From Siccirubricoccus phaeus (lineage in GTDB: Bacteria; Pseudomonadota; Alphaproteobacteria; Acetobacterales; Acetobacteraceae), in the NCBI RefSeq assembly GCF_008360935.1, contig NZ_SRXO01000003.1:372001-436000 (forward strand): a stretch of 64,000 bases of DNA. Reading direction: 5' to 3'. A program made the translations under genes and the position numbers. Positions 50,512 to 60,358 of the stretch are shown one piece after another (position 1 is the first letter of the stretch; every line of letters begins with the position of its first letter). The notes beneath the pieces were generated by a model. The model saw only the letters and a list, made by a program, of their open reading frames with translations. It ran no database searches and was not told the DNA's origin.

Positions 50512-51107
50512 AAGGATGGCTCCCGCAGGCTGGCCGTGAGGCGTTCCGTCCGCCATGGCAAGAAAGGCGGACGGATCTCGCTCTACCGGGAGGCGACGCG
50601 GTCATCTCGCGTCTTGGGACGACGGATTTGTAATGGTTTCGTTAAAATTTGAATTGTGCGCTACCATACTCTGACAATGGCGCCCGCCGCTCGGGGGCCG
50701 GCCCGGCCCGATCGCGGCCGGCGAGGCTGGGATCCGACCCCAGGAGGGCGAGGCGCCCATCCCCGCCGCCCATGTCCGCCCGAGCAAGAAGGCGGCAGAC
50801 ATCACGGCACATCGCCCAGTGAAAGAGCAGTTCATGTCCAGGACACCTCCTGTAAGGCAGTGTCCGGCCATGGATGCCCCGGCCGTCGGGTGGTGTTATC
50901 GTCGATAATCCGATCGGTTATCCTTTCTGCGACGGTCGGCGGAGACCTCTTCCGGAGGCGAAGGACGGCGATGGATGCCTCGGATACGGACCAGGCGGTC
51001 CTGGCAGCTTCCTGTTGCTCGCAGGCTGGGGGGGCGCAACCGCGGGCGGGGGGGCTGCTGCCGGCTCGCCGGCCCGGGGCCGCAGCCCAAGCCCCTGGGG
51101 CCGCCGC
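50512..51107. other. intergenic region between nucleotidase operon and RND operon
   Basis: 596 nt without a supported gene. An AT-rich stretch near 50628-50660 probably holds the leftward promoter of the nucleotidase operon. At 50896-50922 three TTATC/GATAA half-sites (TTATC-GTC-GATAA, then TTATC) form overlapping inverted repeats, a candidate operator for the RND genes. Open frames running into 51108 show no homology. Confidence 0.5.
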
Positions 51108-54100
51108 ATGATCGCGCTGGTCCGCGTCGCCCTCTCGCGTCCCTACACCTTCGTGGTGATGGCGCTGATGATCGTGCTCGGCGGCGGCCTCGCCGCGCTG
51201 CGCACCCCGGCGGACATCTTCCCCAACATCCCCGTGCCGGTCATCGCCGTGGGCTGGACCTTCAACGGGCTGACGCCGGAGGACATGGCGGGCCGCGTCC
51301 TCACCCCCTATCAGCGCTCGCTCACCACCACGGTGAACGACATCGAGCATATCGAGGGCACCTCCTATCCCGGCCTCGGCATCGTGAAGATCTTCTTCCA
51401 GCCGGGCGCCGATGTCCGCCTTGCCAATGCCCAGGTCACCGCCGTCTCCCAGACCCTGCTGCGCCAATTGCCGCCGGGCACCACGCCGCCGCTGATCCTG
51501 AATTACAACGCCTCCACCGTGCCCATCCTGCAGCTCGCCCTCTCCGGGGTCGGGCTCAATGAGCAGCAGCTCTACGACCTCGGCACGAATTTCATCCGGC
51601 CCCAGCTCGTCACCGTGCCGGGCGCCGCCATGCCGGGCCCGGCGGGCGGCCGCACCCGGCAGATCCAGATCGACCTCGACCCGCAGGCGCTGCAATCCAA
51701 GGGCCTCTCGGCGCAGGATGTCGGCAACGCCATCGCGGCGCAGACCCAGATCACCCCCGCCGGCTTCGTCAAAATCGGCGACTACCAGTACAACCTGCTG
51801 CTGAACAACGCCCCCGGCACGGTGGCGGAGCTGGCGGCGCTGCCCATCCGCACCGTCAATGGCGCGACGCTCACCATCGGCGACGTCGCCAATGTGCGGG
51901 ACGGCGCCCAGCCGCAGCAGAACGTGGTGCATGTGGACGGCCAGCGCTCGGTGCTAATGACGGTGCTGAAGAACGGCTCCGTCTCCACCATCAGCATCGT
52001 GAACGGCATCCTCGCCATGCTGCCGCAGCTCATGCCGAGCCTGCCCTCGCAGCTCCGCATCGCGCCGCTGAACGACCAGTCCATCTTCGTGAAGGCCGCC
52101 ATCACCGGCGTCGCCTTCGAGGGCGCGCTGGCCGCGGCGCTGACCTCGCTGATGATCCTGCTCTTCCTCGGCTCCTGGCGCTCCACCGTCATCATCGCCA
52201 CCTCCATCCCGCTGGCGATCCTGGCGGCGATCTTCACCCTGGCGGCCTTCGGCCAGACGCTGAACGTGATGACCCTGGGCGGCCTGGCGCTCGCCGTCGG
52301 CATCCTGGTGGACGACGCCACCGTCACCATCGAGAACATCAACTGGCACCTGGAGCAGGGGAAGGACGTCCGCACCGCCATCCTGGACGGGGCGCAGCAG
52401 ATCGTGGTGCCGGCCTTCGTCTCGCTGCTCTGCATCTGCATCGTCTTCGTGCCGATGTTCTTCCTGCCCGGCGTCTCCGGCTTCCTCTTCGTGCCCATGG
52501 CGATGTCGGTGGTCTTCGCCATGGTTGCTTCCTTCATCCTCTCCCGCACCCTGGTGCCGACCATGGCGGCCTATCTGCTGAAGCCGCATGCCGGCGGGCT
52601 GCACGGTCATGGCCACGCGCCGCCGCCCACCCATCTCCTCGGCCGGTTCCAGCGCGGCTTCGAGACGCAATTCGAACGCTTCCGCCTGGGCTATGGCAGG
52701 GTGCTGCGCCTCGCCATCCGGCTGCGCTGGACCACCCTGCTGCTCTTCCTGATCTTCGCCTTCGGCAGCCTGGCGCTGGTACCCTTCCTCGGCCGCAATT
52801 TCTTCCCCGAGGTGGATAGCGGCACCATCGCGCTGCATGCCCGCGCCCCCGCCGGCACCCGCATCGAGGAAACCTCCGCCCTCTTCGACCAGATCCAGCG
52901 GGAGATCCGCCGGCTGATCCCGCCGGAGGAGATCGACACCATCGTCGACAGCATCGGCCTGCCGAACAGCACCATCAACGTCACCTACAGCTCCTCCGGC
53001 ACGGTCGGCCCGATGGATGGCGACATCCTCATCAGCCTCAGGCACGACCACCGGCCGACGGCCGAGCATATCCGCCGGCTGCGGCTGGAGCTGCCGCGGT
53101 TGTTCCCCACCGTCACCTTCTCCTTCCTCCCCGCCGACATCACCAGCCAGATCCTCAATTTCGGCGCGCCGGCGCCGATCGAGGTGCAGGTCACCGGCCC
53201 CAACATCGCCCAGAACCAGGAGCATGCGCAGCGCATCCTGCGCGCCATCCGCGGCATCGACGGGCTGGTGGACGCCCGCATCCAGCAGCCCGCCGGCAGC
53301 CCCACCCTGCGCTTCCTGGCCGACCGTACCCGCATCAATGCGCTCGGCCTGGATGAGCGCGACGTGACCACGAGCCTGGCCGGCGCCATCGCCGGCTCCC
53401 TGCAGACCGCGCCGGTCTACTGGCTGAACCCGGCCAACGGCGTGACCTACCCGGTGGTGGCGCAGACGCCGGAATACCTGGCCGATACGATGGAGGAGCT
53501 GGAATCCCTCCCCGTCACCGGCCCGCGTGCGCCGGAGCCGCAGATGCTCGGCGCGCTCGGTACGCTGGTGCGCGCGAACTCCCCCTCCGTCGTCTCGCAG
53601 TACAACATCCAGCCCATGGTGAGCGTCTATGCCGCGACCCAGGGCCGCGACCTCGGCGCCGTGGCCGATGCCGTGCAGCGGGAGATCGCGAAACTGGATG
53701 CGGAGAAGCCCGCCGCCGTCCGCGTCACCCTGCGCGGCCAGTACCAGACCATGACCACCGCCTTCACCGGCATGGGCTTCGGCCTGCTCGGCGCGGTGGT
53801 GATGATCTACCTGCTCATCGTCATCAACTTCCAGTCCTGGGCCGACCCCTTCGTCATCGTCGCCGCCCTGCCTTCGGCGCTGGCCGGCATCGCCTGGATG
53901 CTCTTCCTCTCCGGCACGCCGCTTTCCGTGCCGGCGCTGACCGGCGCCATCATGTGCATGGGCGTTGCCACCGCGAATTCCATCCTGGTGGTGAGCTTCG
54001 CGCGGGAACGGCTGGAGGCGGTGGGCAATGCCGCGATCGCCGCCTTCGAGGCCGGCACCACCCGCTTCCGCCCGGTGCTGATGACGGCGCTCGCGATGAT

Positions 54101-54302
54101 CATCGGCATGGCGCCCATGGCCTTCGGCCTGGGCGAGGGCGGCGAGCAGAACGCGCCGCTCGGCCGCGCAGTGATCGGCGGGCTGCTGGTCGCCACCTGC
54201 GCCTCCCTCATCTTCGTTCCCACCGTCTTCGCCATGATCCACGGGCGGCGGCGCCATGCCGCCAGCGCCGTCCGCCCGGGAGGAGCCACCGCCCATGCCT
54301 GA
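51108..54302 (+). CDS. RND-family efflux pump (AcrB/MdtB-like inner-membrane transporter)
   Basis: 1064 residues, usual length, with 12 predicted membrane helices and two large periplasmic loops. N-terminus MIALVRVALSRPYTFVVMAL; the proton-relay Asp pair sits in VGILVDDATVTIENINWHLE; FLGRNFFPEVDSGTIALHAR begins the second half. It belongs to the branch of CusA/HAE-like pumps exporting organic compounds; substrate unknown. The start has no clear Shine-Dalgarno but upstream sequence shows no homology. The stop overlaps the adaptor gene by 8 nt. No outer-membrane channel gene follows. Confidence 0.92.
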   Translation: MIALVRVALSRPYTFVVMALMIVLGGGLAALRTPADIFPNIPVPVIAVGWTFNGLTPEDMAGRVLTPYQRSLTTTVNDIEHIEGTSYPGLGIVKIFFQPGADVRLANAQVTAVSQTLLRQLPPGTTPPLILNYNASTVPILQLALSGVGLNEQQLYDLGTNFIRPQLVTVPGAAMPGPAGGRTRQIQIDLDPQALQSKGLSAQDVGNAIAAQTQITPAGFVKIGDYQYNLLLNNAPGTVAELAALPIRTVNGATLTIGDVANVRDGAQPQQNVVHVDGQRSVLMTVLKNGSVSTISIVNGILAMLPQLMPSLPSQLRIAPLNDQSIFVKAAITGVAFEGALAAALTSLMILLFLGSWRSTVIIATSIPLAILAAIFTLAAFGQTLNVMTLGGLALAVGILVDDATVTIENINWHLEQGKDVRTAILDGAQQIVVPAFVSLLCICIVFVPMFFLPGVSGFLFVPMAMSVVFAMVASFILSRTLVPTMAAYLLKPHAGGLHGHGHAPPPTHLLGRFQRGFETQFERFRLGYGRVLRLAIRLRWTTLLLFLIFAFGSLALVPFLGRNFFPEVDSGTIALHARAPAGTRIEETSALFDQIQREIRRLIPPEEIDTIVDSIGLPNSTINVTYSSSGTVGPMDGDILISLRHDHRPTAEHIRRLRLELPRLFPTVTFSFLPADITSQILNFGAPAPIEVQVTGPNIAQNQEHAQRILRAIRGIDGLVDARIQQPAGSPTLRFLADRTRINALGLDERDVTTSLAGAIAGSLQTAPVYWLNPANGVTYPVVAQTPEYLADTMEELESLPVTGPRAPEPQMLGALGTLVRANSPSVVSQYNIQPMVSVYAATQGRDLGAVADAVQREIAKLDAEKPAAVRVTLRGQYQTMTTAFTGMGFGLLGAVVMIYLLIVINFQSWADPFVIVAALPSALAGIAWMLFLSGTPLSVPALTGAIMCMGVATANSILVVSFARERLEAVGNAAIAAFEAGTTRFRPVLMTALAMIIGMAPMAFGLGEGGEQNAPLGRAVIGGLLVATCASLIFVPTVFAMIHGRRRHAASAVRPGGATAHA

Positions 54303-55500
54303 AGCGCCCGTGCCAGAAACCCAGCCGGCCGAGCCTCCCGCGGCCGGAACCGAGGCCGAGCAGCCTGCCGCCAGCCCGCGCCGGGTGGGGCTGGTGCTCT
54401 GCCTCGGGTTGCTGGCGCTGCTCGGGGCCGGGGCGCTCAAGGTCAGCGCCCGGCTCGACGCGGAGGAGGAGTTGCGGGAAGTCACCGCCGCCGTCGCGGT
54501 GCCGAGCGTGCGCATCATCCAGCCCAGCGCCGTGGCGCCGCGGCCGCTGACCCTGCCCGGCCGGCTGCAGGCCTGGGCGGAGGCGCCGGTCTATGCCCGC
54601 ACCAATGGCTTCGTCGCCCGCCGCCTCGCCGATATCGGCGACCGGGTGCAGGCCGGCCAGGTCCTGGCGCTGATCGACACGCCGGACCTCGACCAGCAAT
54701 TGGCCGCGGCGGAGGCGGCCGTCGCCACCGCCCGCGCCCAGCGGGACCTCGCCGCCCGCACCGCCCAGCGCTGGAACGAGCTGAACGCCCGCGCCGTCGT
54801 CTCCCAGCAGGCGACGGATGAGCGCCGGGGCGACCTGGCGGCGCGCACCGCCCAGCTCAGCCAGGCGGAGGCGGAGGTAAACCGGCTGCGTGCCCTGACC
54901 GGCTTCAAGCAGGTGACCGCGCCCTTCGACGGCACCGTCACCAGCCGCGCCATCGATGTGGGCGGGCTGATCGTCTCCGGCAGCACCAGCTCGCCGCCGC
55001 TCTTCACCGTGACCGATATGAGCCATCTGCGGCTCTATGTGCGCGTGCCGCAGGCCTATACCGGCTCCATCCGCCAGGGGATGAAGGCCGAGTTCAGCGT
55101 GCCGGAATATCCCGACCGCAGCTTTACCGCGGAGCTGACCCGCACCGCCGATGCGGTGGATGTGCAATCCGGCGCCATGCTGGTGCAGTTCACCGTGGAC
55201 AATGCGGATGGCGCGCTGAAGCCCGGCGGCTATGCCCAGGTGCGGCTGGAGCTGCCGCCCCAGGCCAGCGCCGCGCCGCAGCTCCGCGTGCCGGCCAGCG
55301 CGCTGATCTTCCGCGCCAGCGGCACCGCCATCGCCGTCGTGGATGCCGAGGGCAGGGTGGTGGTGAAGCCGGTGCGCATCGCCCGCGACCTGGGCGCCGA
55401 GCTCGACATCGCATCCGGCCTGGAGCGGGGGGACCGGGTGATCGACAGCCCTTCCGACGCCATCCGCAGCGGGGACCAGGTGCGGCCGACGGAGGGGTGA
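54295..55500 (+). CDS. RND periplasmic adaptor (membrane fusion protein)
   Basis: 401 residues. A proline-rich cytoplasmic start precedes one membrane anchor (VGLVLCLGLLALLGAGALKV). The split lipoyl domain (TNGFVARRLADIGDRVQAGQ and QVTAPFDGTVTSRAIDVGG), helical hairpin (about 125-205), beta-barrel and membrane-proximal domains are present. Start 54295 has GGAGGAG about 9 nt upstream and overlaps the pump stop. Order pump then adaptor is the reverse of the common one but frequent in this group. Confidence 0.92.
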   Translation: MPEAPVPETQPAEPPAAGTEAEQPAASPRRVGLVLCLGLLALLGAGALKVSARLDAEEELREVTAAVAVPSVRIIQPSAVAPRPLTLPGRLQAWAEAPVYARTNGFVARRLADIGDRVQAGQVLALIDTPDLDQQLAAAEAAVATARAQRDLAARTAQRWNELNARAVVSQQATDERRGDLAARTAQLSQAEAEVNRLRALTGFKQVTAPFDGTVTSRAIDVGGLIVSGSTSSPPLFTVTDMSHLRLYVRVPQAYTGSIRQGMKAEFSVPEYPDRSFTAELTRTADAVDVQSGAMLVQFTVDNADGALKPGGYAQVRLELPPQASAAPQLRVPASALIFRASGTAIAVVDAEGRVVVKPVRIARDLGAELDIASGLERGDRVIDSPSDAIRSGDQVRPTEG

Positions 55501-55731
55501 ACGGGGGCTTGGCTCCCGAACCCCCGCGAAGAGGACGTCGCGGCCAGTGCCCGCGACCCTGCACCGCCGCCGGGGAGAAAGAGCTTCCCCCCAGATCCCG
55601 CCGTGAGTCTCCAGGTTCAACCGTCGGGTCTGAAACTCACGCCGGGGTCCGGGGAGGCGCCCGCCTCCCCGGCGGGGGTGCGGGGGGCAGCGCCCCCTGC
55701 CGCGAGCATGGAGCGAAGCAACTCCCACCCG

Positions 55732-56706
55732 CTACTCCACCCGAATCCCCCCGGCCCGGGCGATGGCGCCGAATTCCGCCTTCTCCGCCCGGATGAATTC
55801 CAGCGTCTCCGCCGGCGTGGAAAGCCGGGGGGCCGCCCCCAGCTCGCGGATGCGGCCCGCCACCGGCGCCTCCTGCAAAGCCTGGTTCACCGCCGCGTTC
55901 AGCCGCCCGATCACCTCCGGCGGCGTCGCCTTGGGCGCCATGAAGGCGTACCAGGCGACCCATTCCCGCGTATCCAGCCCGGCCTCCAGCGCCGTCGGCA
56001 CCTCCGGCAGCCGGTCCGACCGGGTGCGGCCGGTGACGGCCAGCGCCCGCAGCCGGCCGGAGACCAGATGGCCATGGCTGGCGCCGAGGCTGTCCACCGT
56101 CACCGGCACCTCCCCGGCGATCACCGCCAGCAGCGATTGCGGCGTGCTGCGATAGGGCACCGCCGGCAGGTCCAGCCGATGGCGGCGCTTGAAATCCTCC
56201 GCCACCAGATGCGGGATGCTGCCGGAGGCGGGCAGGCCGTAGCGGTGCGCGCCCGGCTCCTCCTGCACCCGCGCCACCATCTCCGGCAGGCTGCGGAAGG
56301 GCGCGCCGGGGTTCGCGGACCAGACCAGCGGCGAGGTGACGGCGACGGCGATTGCGGCCAGGTCCTCCACCGGGTCCAGCGGCATGTTCGGGTAGATGGC
56401 GGTGCCGATGGAGATCGCCCCGACATGGGCGAACATGAAGCTGTAGCCGTCGGCCGGGCTGCGCTGCAGCTCCTGCATGCCGATCGTGCCATTGGCGCCG
56501 GGCCTGTTGTCCACCACCACCGGCTGGCCGAGCAGCTCCGAGAGGCGCGGCGCCAGGATGCGGGCATAGATTTCGTAGCCGCCGGCGGCGCTGGGCACGA
56601 TGCAGCGCAGCGGGCGGCCGGGCCAGGGGGCGGGCTGAAGCCGGGGCTGGGCGAGGGCCGGGGCTGCAGCGAGCAGTCCGAGCACGGCGCGGCGAGGCGG
56701 GCGCAT
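55732..56706 (-). CDS. tripartite tricarboxylate transporter-type binding protein (Bug/TctC family), first
   Basis: 324 residues, periplasmic. Signal MRPPRRAVLGLLAAAPALAQ, then the Bug opening WPGRPLRCIVPSAAGGYEIY and VVVDNRPGANGTIGMQELQR, both ligand-loop signatures. The family binds carboxylates and aromatic acids, often without an associated transporter; no TctA or TctB genes are nearby. GGGAGGAA precedes the ATG. The usual GGxxD of the first loop is GGYEI here, an atypical ligand loop. Confidence 0.92.
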   Translation of the reverse strand: MRPPRRAVLGLLAAAPALAQPRLQPAPWPGRPLRCIVPSAAGGYEIYARILAPRLSELLGQPVVVDNRPGANGTIGMQELQRSPADGYSFMFAHVGAISIGTAIYPNMPLDPVEDLAAIAVAVTSPLVWSANPGAPFRSLPEMVARVQEEPGAHRYGLPASGSIPHLVAEDFKRRHRLDLPAVPYRSTPQSLLAVIAGEVPVTVDSLGASHGHLVSGRLRALAVTGRTRSDRLPEVPTALEAGLDTREWVAWYAFMAPKATPPEVIGRLNAAVNQALQEAPVAGRIRELGAAPRLSTPAETLEFIRAEKAEFGAIARAGGIRVE

Positions 56707-56823
56707 GGATGGTTCCTCCCGGTTTTCCCGGGATGAGAGCAGGAATGCCCCGGGCGGGGAACCATCCGCGCGACCCGGGGCAGGGGGGCAGGCCGGGGGC
56801 GGGCCGCGCCCGGGAAGACGCGC

Positions 56824-56970
56824 CAGAGCGGGACCGGCCGATGCGGCCTCACCCGGTCACGCTCTAGAGCGGGATCGGTTGGGCTGCGCTCACCCGCCCC
56901 GCTCTAGCTCATTGTTCGGTGGCGTGATTCACGGTTTCGGTCGATTCGACCTCAACCGATCACGCTCTAA
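56824..56970. repeat. cluster of dispersed hairpin repeats, copies 3-5
   Basis: Three head-to-tail units: AGAGCGGGACCGGCC with GGTCACGCTCT, AGAGCGGGATCGGTTGGG with CCGCTCT, and the longest unit (56908-56970) that is the reverse complement of the 40871 repeat, with GTTTCGGTCGATTCGACC and CCGATCACGCTCT. The stop codon of the Bug gene at 56967 lies inside the repeat, so the element has inserted into or been built from the gene end. May serve as terminator between the two Bug genes. Confidence 0.7.
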
Positions 56971-57926
56971 TCGGCCCGCACGCCGGTTTCCGTCACGAAG
57001 CGCGACCAGCGCGCCGTCTGCGCTTCCAGATAGGCGCCGAATTCCACGCGGCTTGCCGGCATCGGGTCGGCGCTCAGCGCCTGCGTGCGCTGCCGCAGCT
57101 CCGGCCTGGCGAGGATCGCCGCCAGGTGGCGATGCAGCAGGTCGAGGATCGGCTCCGGCGTCCGCGCCGGCGCGAAGAGCCCGTACCAGCCGACCAGCTC
57201 GGCCGCCGGGAACCCGGCCTCCGCCATGCTGGGCACGCCCTGGACGGCGGCCACGGAAGTGGGCGCGGTCACCGCCAGCGCCCTGACGCGGCCGGACTGG
57301 ATATAGGTCAGCGTCTCCGGCAGCGGGTAGATCATGGTGTCGGCGCGCCCGGCGAGCAGGTCGACGAAGGCGGCGGCGCCCACCGGGTAATTCACCTGCT
57401 CCAGCCGAAGCCCCGCGGCGAGGTGGAACAGGACATTAGCGACATGGGAGGAGCTGCCGACGCCCGCCGTCGCATAGACCAGCTCGCCCGGCCGGCTGCG
57501 CGCCAGGGCGACGAATTCCGCCACGGACCGGGCGGGCAGGGTGTTGCGGACGATGAGCACGTTGGGCGCCGAGACCAGCAGGCTGACCGGCGCCAGATCC
57601 TCCAGCCGGTAGGGCACCGACCGGTAGAGGAAGGGGCTGCTGGTGATGCCGGTGCCCGCCAGGAGGAGCGTATAGCCATCCGGCTCCGCCCGGGCTGCCA
57701 CCGCATAGCCGATATTGCCGCCCGCGCCCGGCCGGTTCTCCACCACCACGGGCTGGCCCAAAGCCGCCCCCAGCTCCTGGGCGAAGAGGCGGCCGACCAT
57801 GTCCGTGGTGCCGCCGGCGCCGAAGGGCACGATCAGGCGCAGGGGCCGGTCCGGAAAGGCCTCCGCACGCCCGGCAAGCAGCGCCAGGACCAGCGCCGCG
57901 CCCAAAGCGGCCAGGTATCTCCTCAT
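56967..57926 (-). CDS. tripartite tricarboxylate transporter-type binding protein (Bug/TctC family), second
   Basis: 319 residues. Signal MRRYLAALGAALVLALLAGR with cleavage after RAEA, then the canonical FPDRPLRLIVPFGAGGTTDM and VVENRPGAGGNIGYAVAARA, and YATAGVGSSSHVANVLFH. It keeps the GGTTD ligand loop that the first Bug gene lacks. Start 57926 is the Met before the signal; longer readings add low-complexity sequence. Orphan receptor without membrane partners. Stop TAG is shared with the repeat cluster. Confidence 0.92.
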   Translation of the reverse strand: MRRYLAALGAALVLALLAGRAEAFPDRPLRLIVPFGAGGTTDMVGRLFAQELGAALGQPVVVENRPGAGGNIGYAVAARAEPDGYTLLLAGTGITSSPFLYRSVPYRLEDLAPVSLLVSAPNVLIVRNTLPARSVAEFVALARSRPGELVYATAGVGSSSHVANVLFHLAAGLRLEQVNYPVGAAAFVDLLAGRADTMIYPLPETLTYIQSGRVRALAVTAPTSVAAVQGVPSMAEAGFPAAELVGWYGLFAPARTPEPILDLLHRHLAAILARPELRQRTQALSADPMPASRVEFGAYLEAQTARWSRFVTETGVRAD

Positions 57927-58279
57927 CGTTTCCCCCGGGGCAGCTGGCGCCGACGCGGCGCCAGGGCTGCCTTTGCCGGCGCTGCCGCCATGCTCGCTCT
58001 TGCTGGCCGGAAGGCTGCCGCAGCGGGTCGCCGCCGTCAACGCGGCGGCAAGGCCCGGCCCCGGGCGGCAGGGCGGTGCAGGCCGCCGGCCTGGCGGCGC
58101 AGGTGCCGGCCACCCGGCAGGGCCTCCACGCCGTCACGCCGCGCCCCGCCGAAATCCCGCGCCCGGTCAACGGGCTGCGCCACATGCACCCTTCAGCGCG
58201 CGGCCATCATGGTCTAGTTGTGTCGGCAGCAGCGGCAGCCCGCATCCCAGCGGCTGCGCTCATCCGGCAGGGGCTCAGC

Positions 58280-59653
58280 ATGGCATCGTCTCCGGCGCGT
58301 CGTGGCCAGATGCATCTCGGCGCGTTCTTCCACCCCACCGGCAATCATGTCGCCTCCTGGCTGCATCCCGGCGCGCAGCCCGATGCGGGGCTGAACATCG
58401 ACCACTACATCGAGATCACCCGCATCGCCGAGCGCGGCCGCTTCGACATGATCTTCCTGGCCGATGCGGTGGCGACCCGCGACGGCAACCTGGACGCGCT
58501 GAAGCGCTGGCCGCAATACATGGCCTATTTCGAGCCGACGACGCTGCTCGCCGCGCTCGCCGTGGCGACGCAGCATATCGGCCTCGTCTGCACCGCCACC
58601 ACCTCCTACAACGAGCCCTACAACATCGCCCGCCGCTTCGCCTCGCTGGACATGATCAGCAAGGGCCGCATCGGCTGGAACGTCGTCACCTCCGCCAACC
58701 TCACCGAAGCCTATAATTTCGGCCGGGAGGCGCATTTCGAGCATGGCGAGCGCTATGACCGCGCCCTCGAATTCACCGAGGTGGTGCAGGGGCTGTGGGA
58801 TAGCTGGGACGACGACGCCTTCCTGATCGACCGCGCCAGCGCCACCTATTTCGATCCCACGAAGCTGCATTACCTGCACCACAAGGGCGAGCATTTCTCC
58901 GTCCGCGGGCCGCTGAACGTGGCGCGTTCGCCGCAGGGCCAGCCGGTGCTGTTCCAGGCCGGCTCCTCGGAGGCGGGGAAGGAGGCGGCGGCGCGCTTCG
59001 CCGAAGGCGTCTTCACCGGGCAATACACGCTGGAAGGCGCGCAGGGTTTCTACCGCGACCTGAAGGGGCGCATGGCGAAATACGGCCGCACGCCGGACCA
59101 GCTCCTCATCCTGCCCGGGCTGAACGCCATCCCCGGCCGCACCGAGGCGGAGGCGAAGGAGAAGCACGCCGCGCTGCAGGCGCTGATCCACCCGGATGTG
59201 GGGCTGGAGCTGCTCTCCAACGCCCTCGGCGGCTTCGACCTCAGGCCCTACGACCTGGATGCGAAGCTGCCGGAAGCGGCCTATGCGATGACCACCAATG
59301 GCAGCACCACGGCGCTGCGCAACGTGCTGCGCTGGGCGCGGGAAGAGGAGCTGACCATCCGCCAGCTCTACCAGCGCTTCGCCGGCGCGCGCGGCCAGCG
59401 CACGCTGGTGGGCAGCGCGGTGCAGATCGCCGATGAGATGGAGCAGTGGTTCCTGAACCACGGCTCGGACGGCTTCCTCATCCAGCCCTCGCACCTGCCG
59501 GAGGGGTTGGAGGATTTCGTCGAGCTGGTGGTGCCGATCCTGCAGGAGCGGGGGCTGCTGCGGCGGGACTATGAGGGGACGACGCTGCGCGAGCATCTGG
59601 GCCTGGCGCGGCCGGTCAGCCGCCACGCCGCCCGGCCGGAAGCGGCGGAATAG
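58280..59653 (+). CDS. LLM-class flavin-dependent monooxygenase (NtaA/SnaA/DszA family)
   Basis: 457 residues, FMNH2-dependent TIM-barrel monooxygenase. Family blocks: MHLGAFFHPTGNHVASWLHP, RGRFDMIFLADAVATRDGN, GRIGWNVVTSANLTEAYNFG, FDPTKLHYLHHKGEHFSVRG, LFQAGSSEAGKEAAARFAEG and HGSDGFLIQPSHLPEGLEDF. Such enzymes cleave aminopolycarboxylates, sulfonates or dibenzothiophene derivatives; a separate flavin reductase, not found here, supplies FMNH2. ATG 58280 has AGGGG upstream. Flanking Bug and peptide-type binding proteins suggest uptake of its substrate. Confidence 0.93.
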   Translation: MASSPARRGQMHLGAFFHPTGNHVASWLHPGAQPDAGLNIDHYIEITRIAERGRFDMIFLADAVATRDGNLDALKRWPQYMAYFEPTTLLAALAVATQHIGLVCTATTSYNEPYNIARRFASLDMISKGRIGWNVVTSANLTEAYNFGREAHFEHGERYDRALEFTEVVQGLWDSWDDDAFLIDRASATYFDPTKLHYLHHKGEHFSVRGPLNVARSPQGQPVLFQAGSSEAGKEAAARFAEGVFTGQYTLEGAQGFYRDLKGRMAKYGRTPDQLLILPGLNAIPGRTEAEAKEKHAALQALIHPDVGLELLSNALGGFDLRPYDLDAKLPEAAYAMTTNGSTTALRNVLRWAREEELTIRQLYQRFAGARGQRTLVGSAVQIADEMEQWFLNHGSDGFLIQPSHLPEGLEDFVELVVPILQERGLLRRDYEGTTLREHLGLARPVSRHAARPEAAE

Positions 59654-59678
59654 GCGCAGGCCGGGGCGGCGCCCTGCC

Positions 59679-60171
59679 TCAGGCCTTCGCTGCCCGCGCC
59701 TCCTGCCGCGCAGCCTGCCACACCTCGCGCGCCGCGTCGGCGTTCAGCGCCGCGATCCCCAGCCCCACCACCAGGTCCGGCCAGGCGCTGCGCCACAGGA
59801 ACGCCGTACCAGGCCGGCCGCGATGATGGCGAGATCGGCCATCGCGTCATTCCGCGCTGAGAGGAAGGCCGCCCGCATCAGGCTGCCCGCTTCCCGCCGG
59901 CCGTCCACAGCGTCGCCACCCCCGGCACCAGCAGCAGCAGCGCCAGCCCCATGCCGAGGCGCGCCCGCGCCGGCGCGGGCCAGCCCAGGGCCAGCAGGAT
60001 CAGCAGGTTCACCGAGGCGTCCTCGAGGAAATCCACGCTGTCGGCGAAGAGCGCGACGGAGCCGATGCCGAGCGCCACGGCGAATTCCACGCCGAAATAG
60101 CCGAGGTTCAGCGCCGCCACCCAGGCGACCCTCCGGCGCAGCCCGTCATCCATCCGCTCCACCCTTGCCAT
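59679..60171 (-). pseudogene. cation diffusion facilitator-like transporter, deleted and frameshifted
   Basis: From ATG 60171: MARVERMDDGLRRRVAWVAA, then LFADSVDFLEDASVNLLILL (the metal-binding D-x3-D of CDF proteins) and LLLLVPGVATLWTAG, then a stop. In another frame GSLMRAAFLSARNDAMADLA and IIAAGLV follow, and in a third TAFLWRSAWPDLVVGLGIA and the natural C-terminus. About 40 residues including one membrane helix are missing between the first two pieces, and one more frameshift follows. Non-functional. Confidence 0.8.
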
Positions 60172-60358
60172 GCTGCCAGCACCGTCCCACCGCCACCGGC
60201 ATGCCGATTGCTTTCCACCCGGCGCCGGAGGTGATCGAAGCCGGGTCGCTCCGCTCTGGAAAGGCCGCCATGCCCCTTACGTCAAGCGCGCATCCCGTCG
60301 CGGATGCGGGCCGCTTTCACCCATTGCCGCACGCCGGTGCCGCCAGGATGAGCACGCC

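Noticed and set aside
51954-54518. 854-codon minus-strand frame opposite the RND genes
   Set aside because: Shadow frame of pump and adaptor, low complexity.
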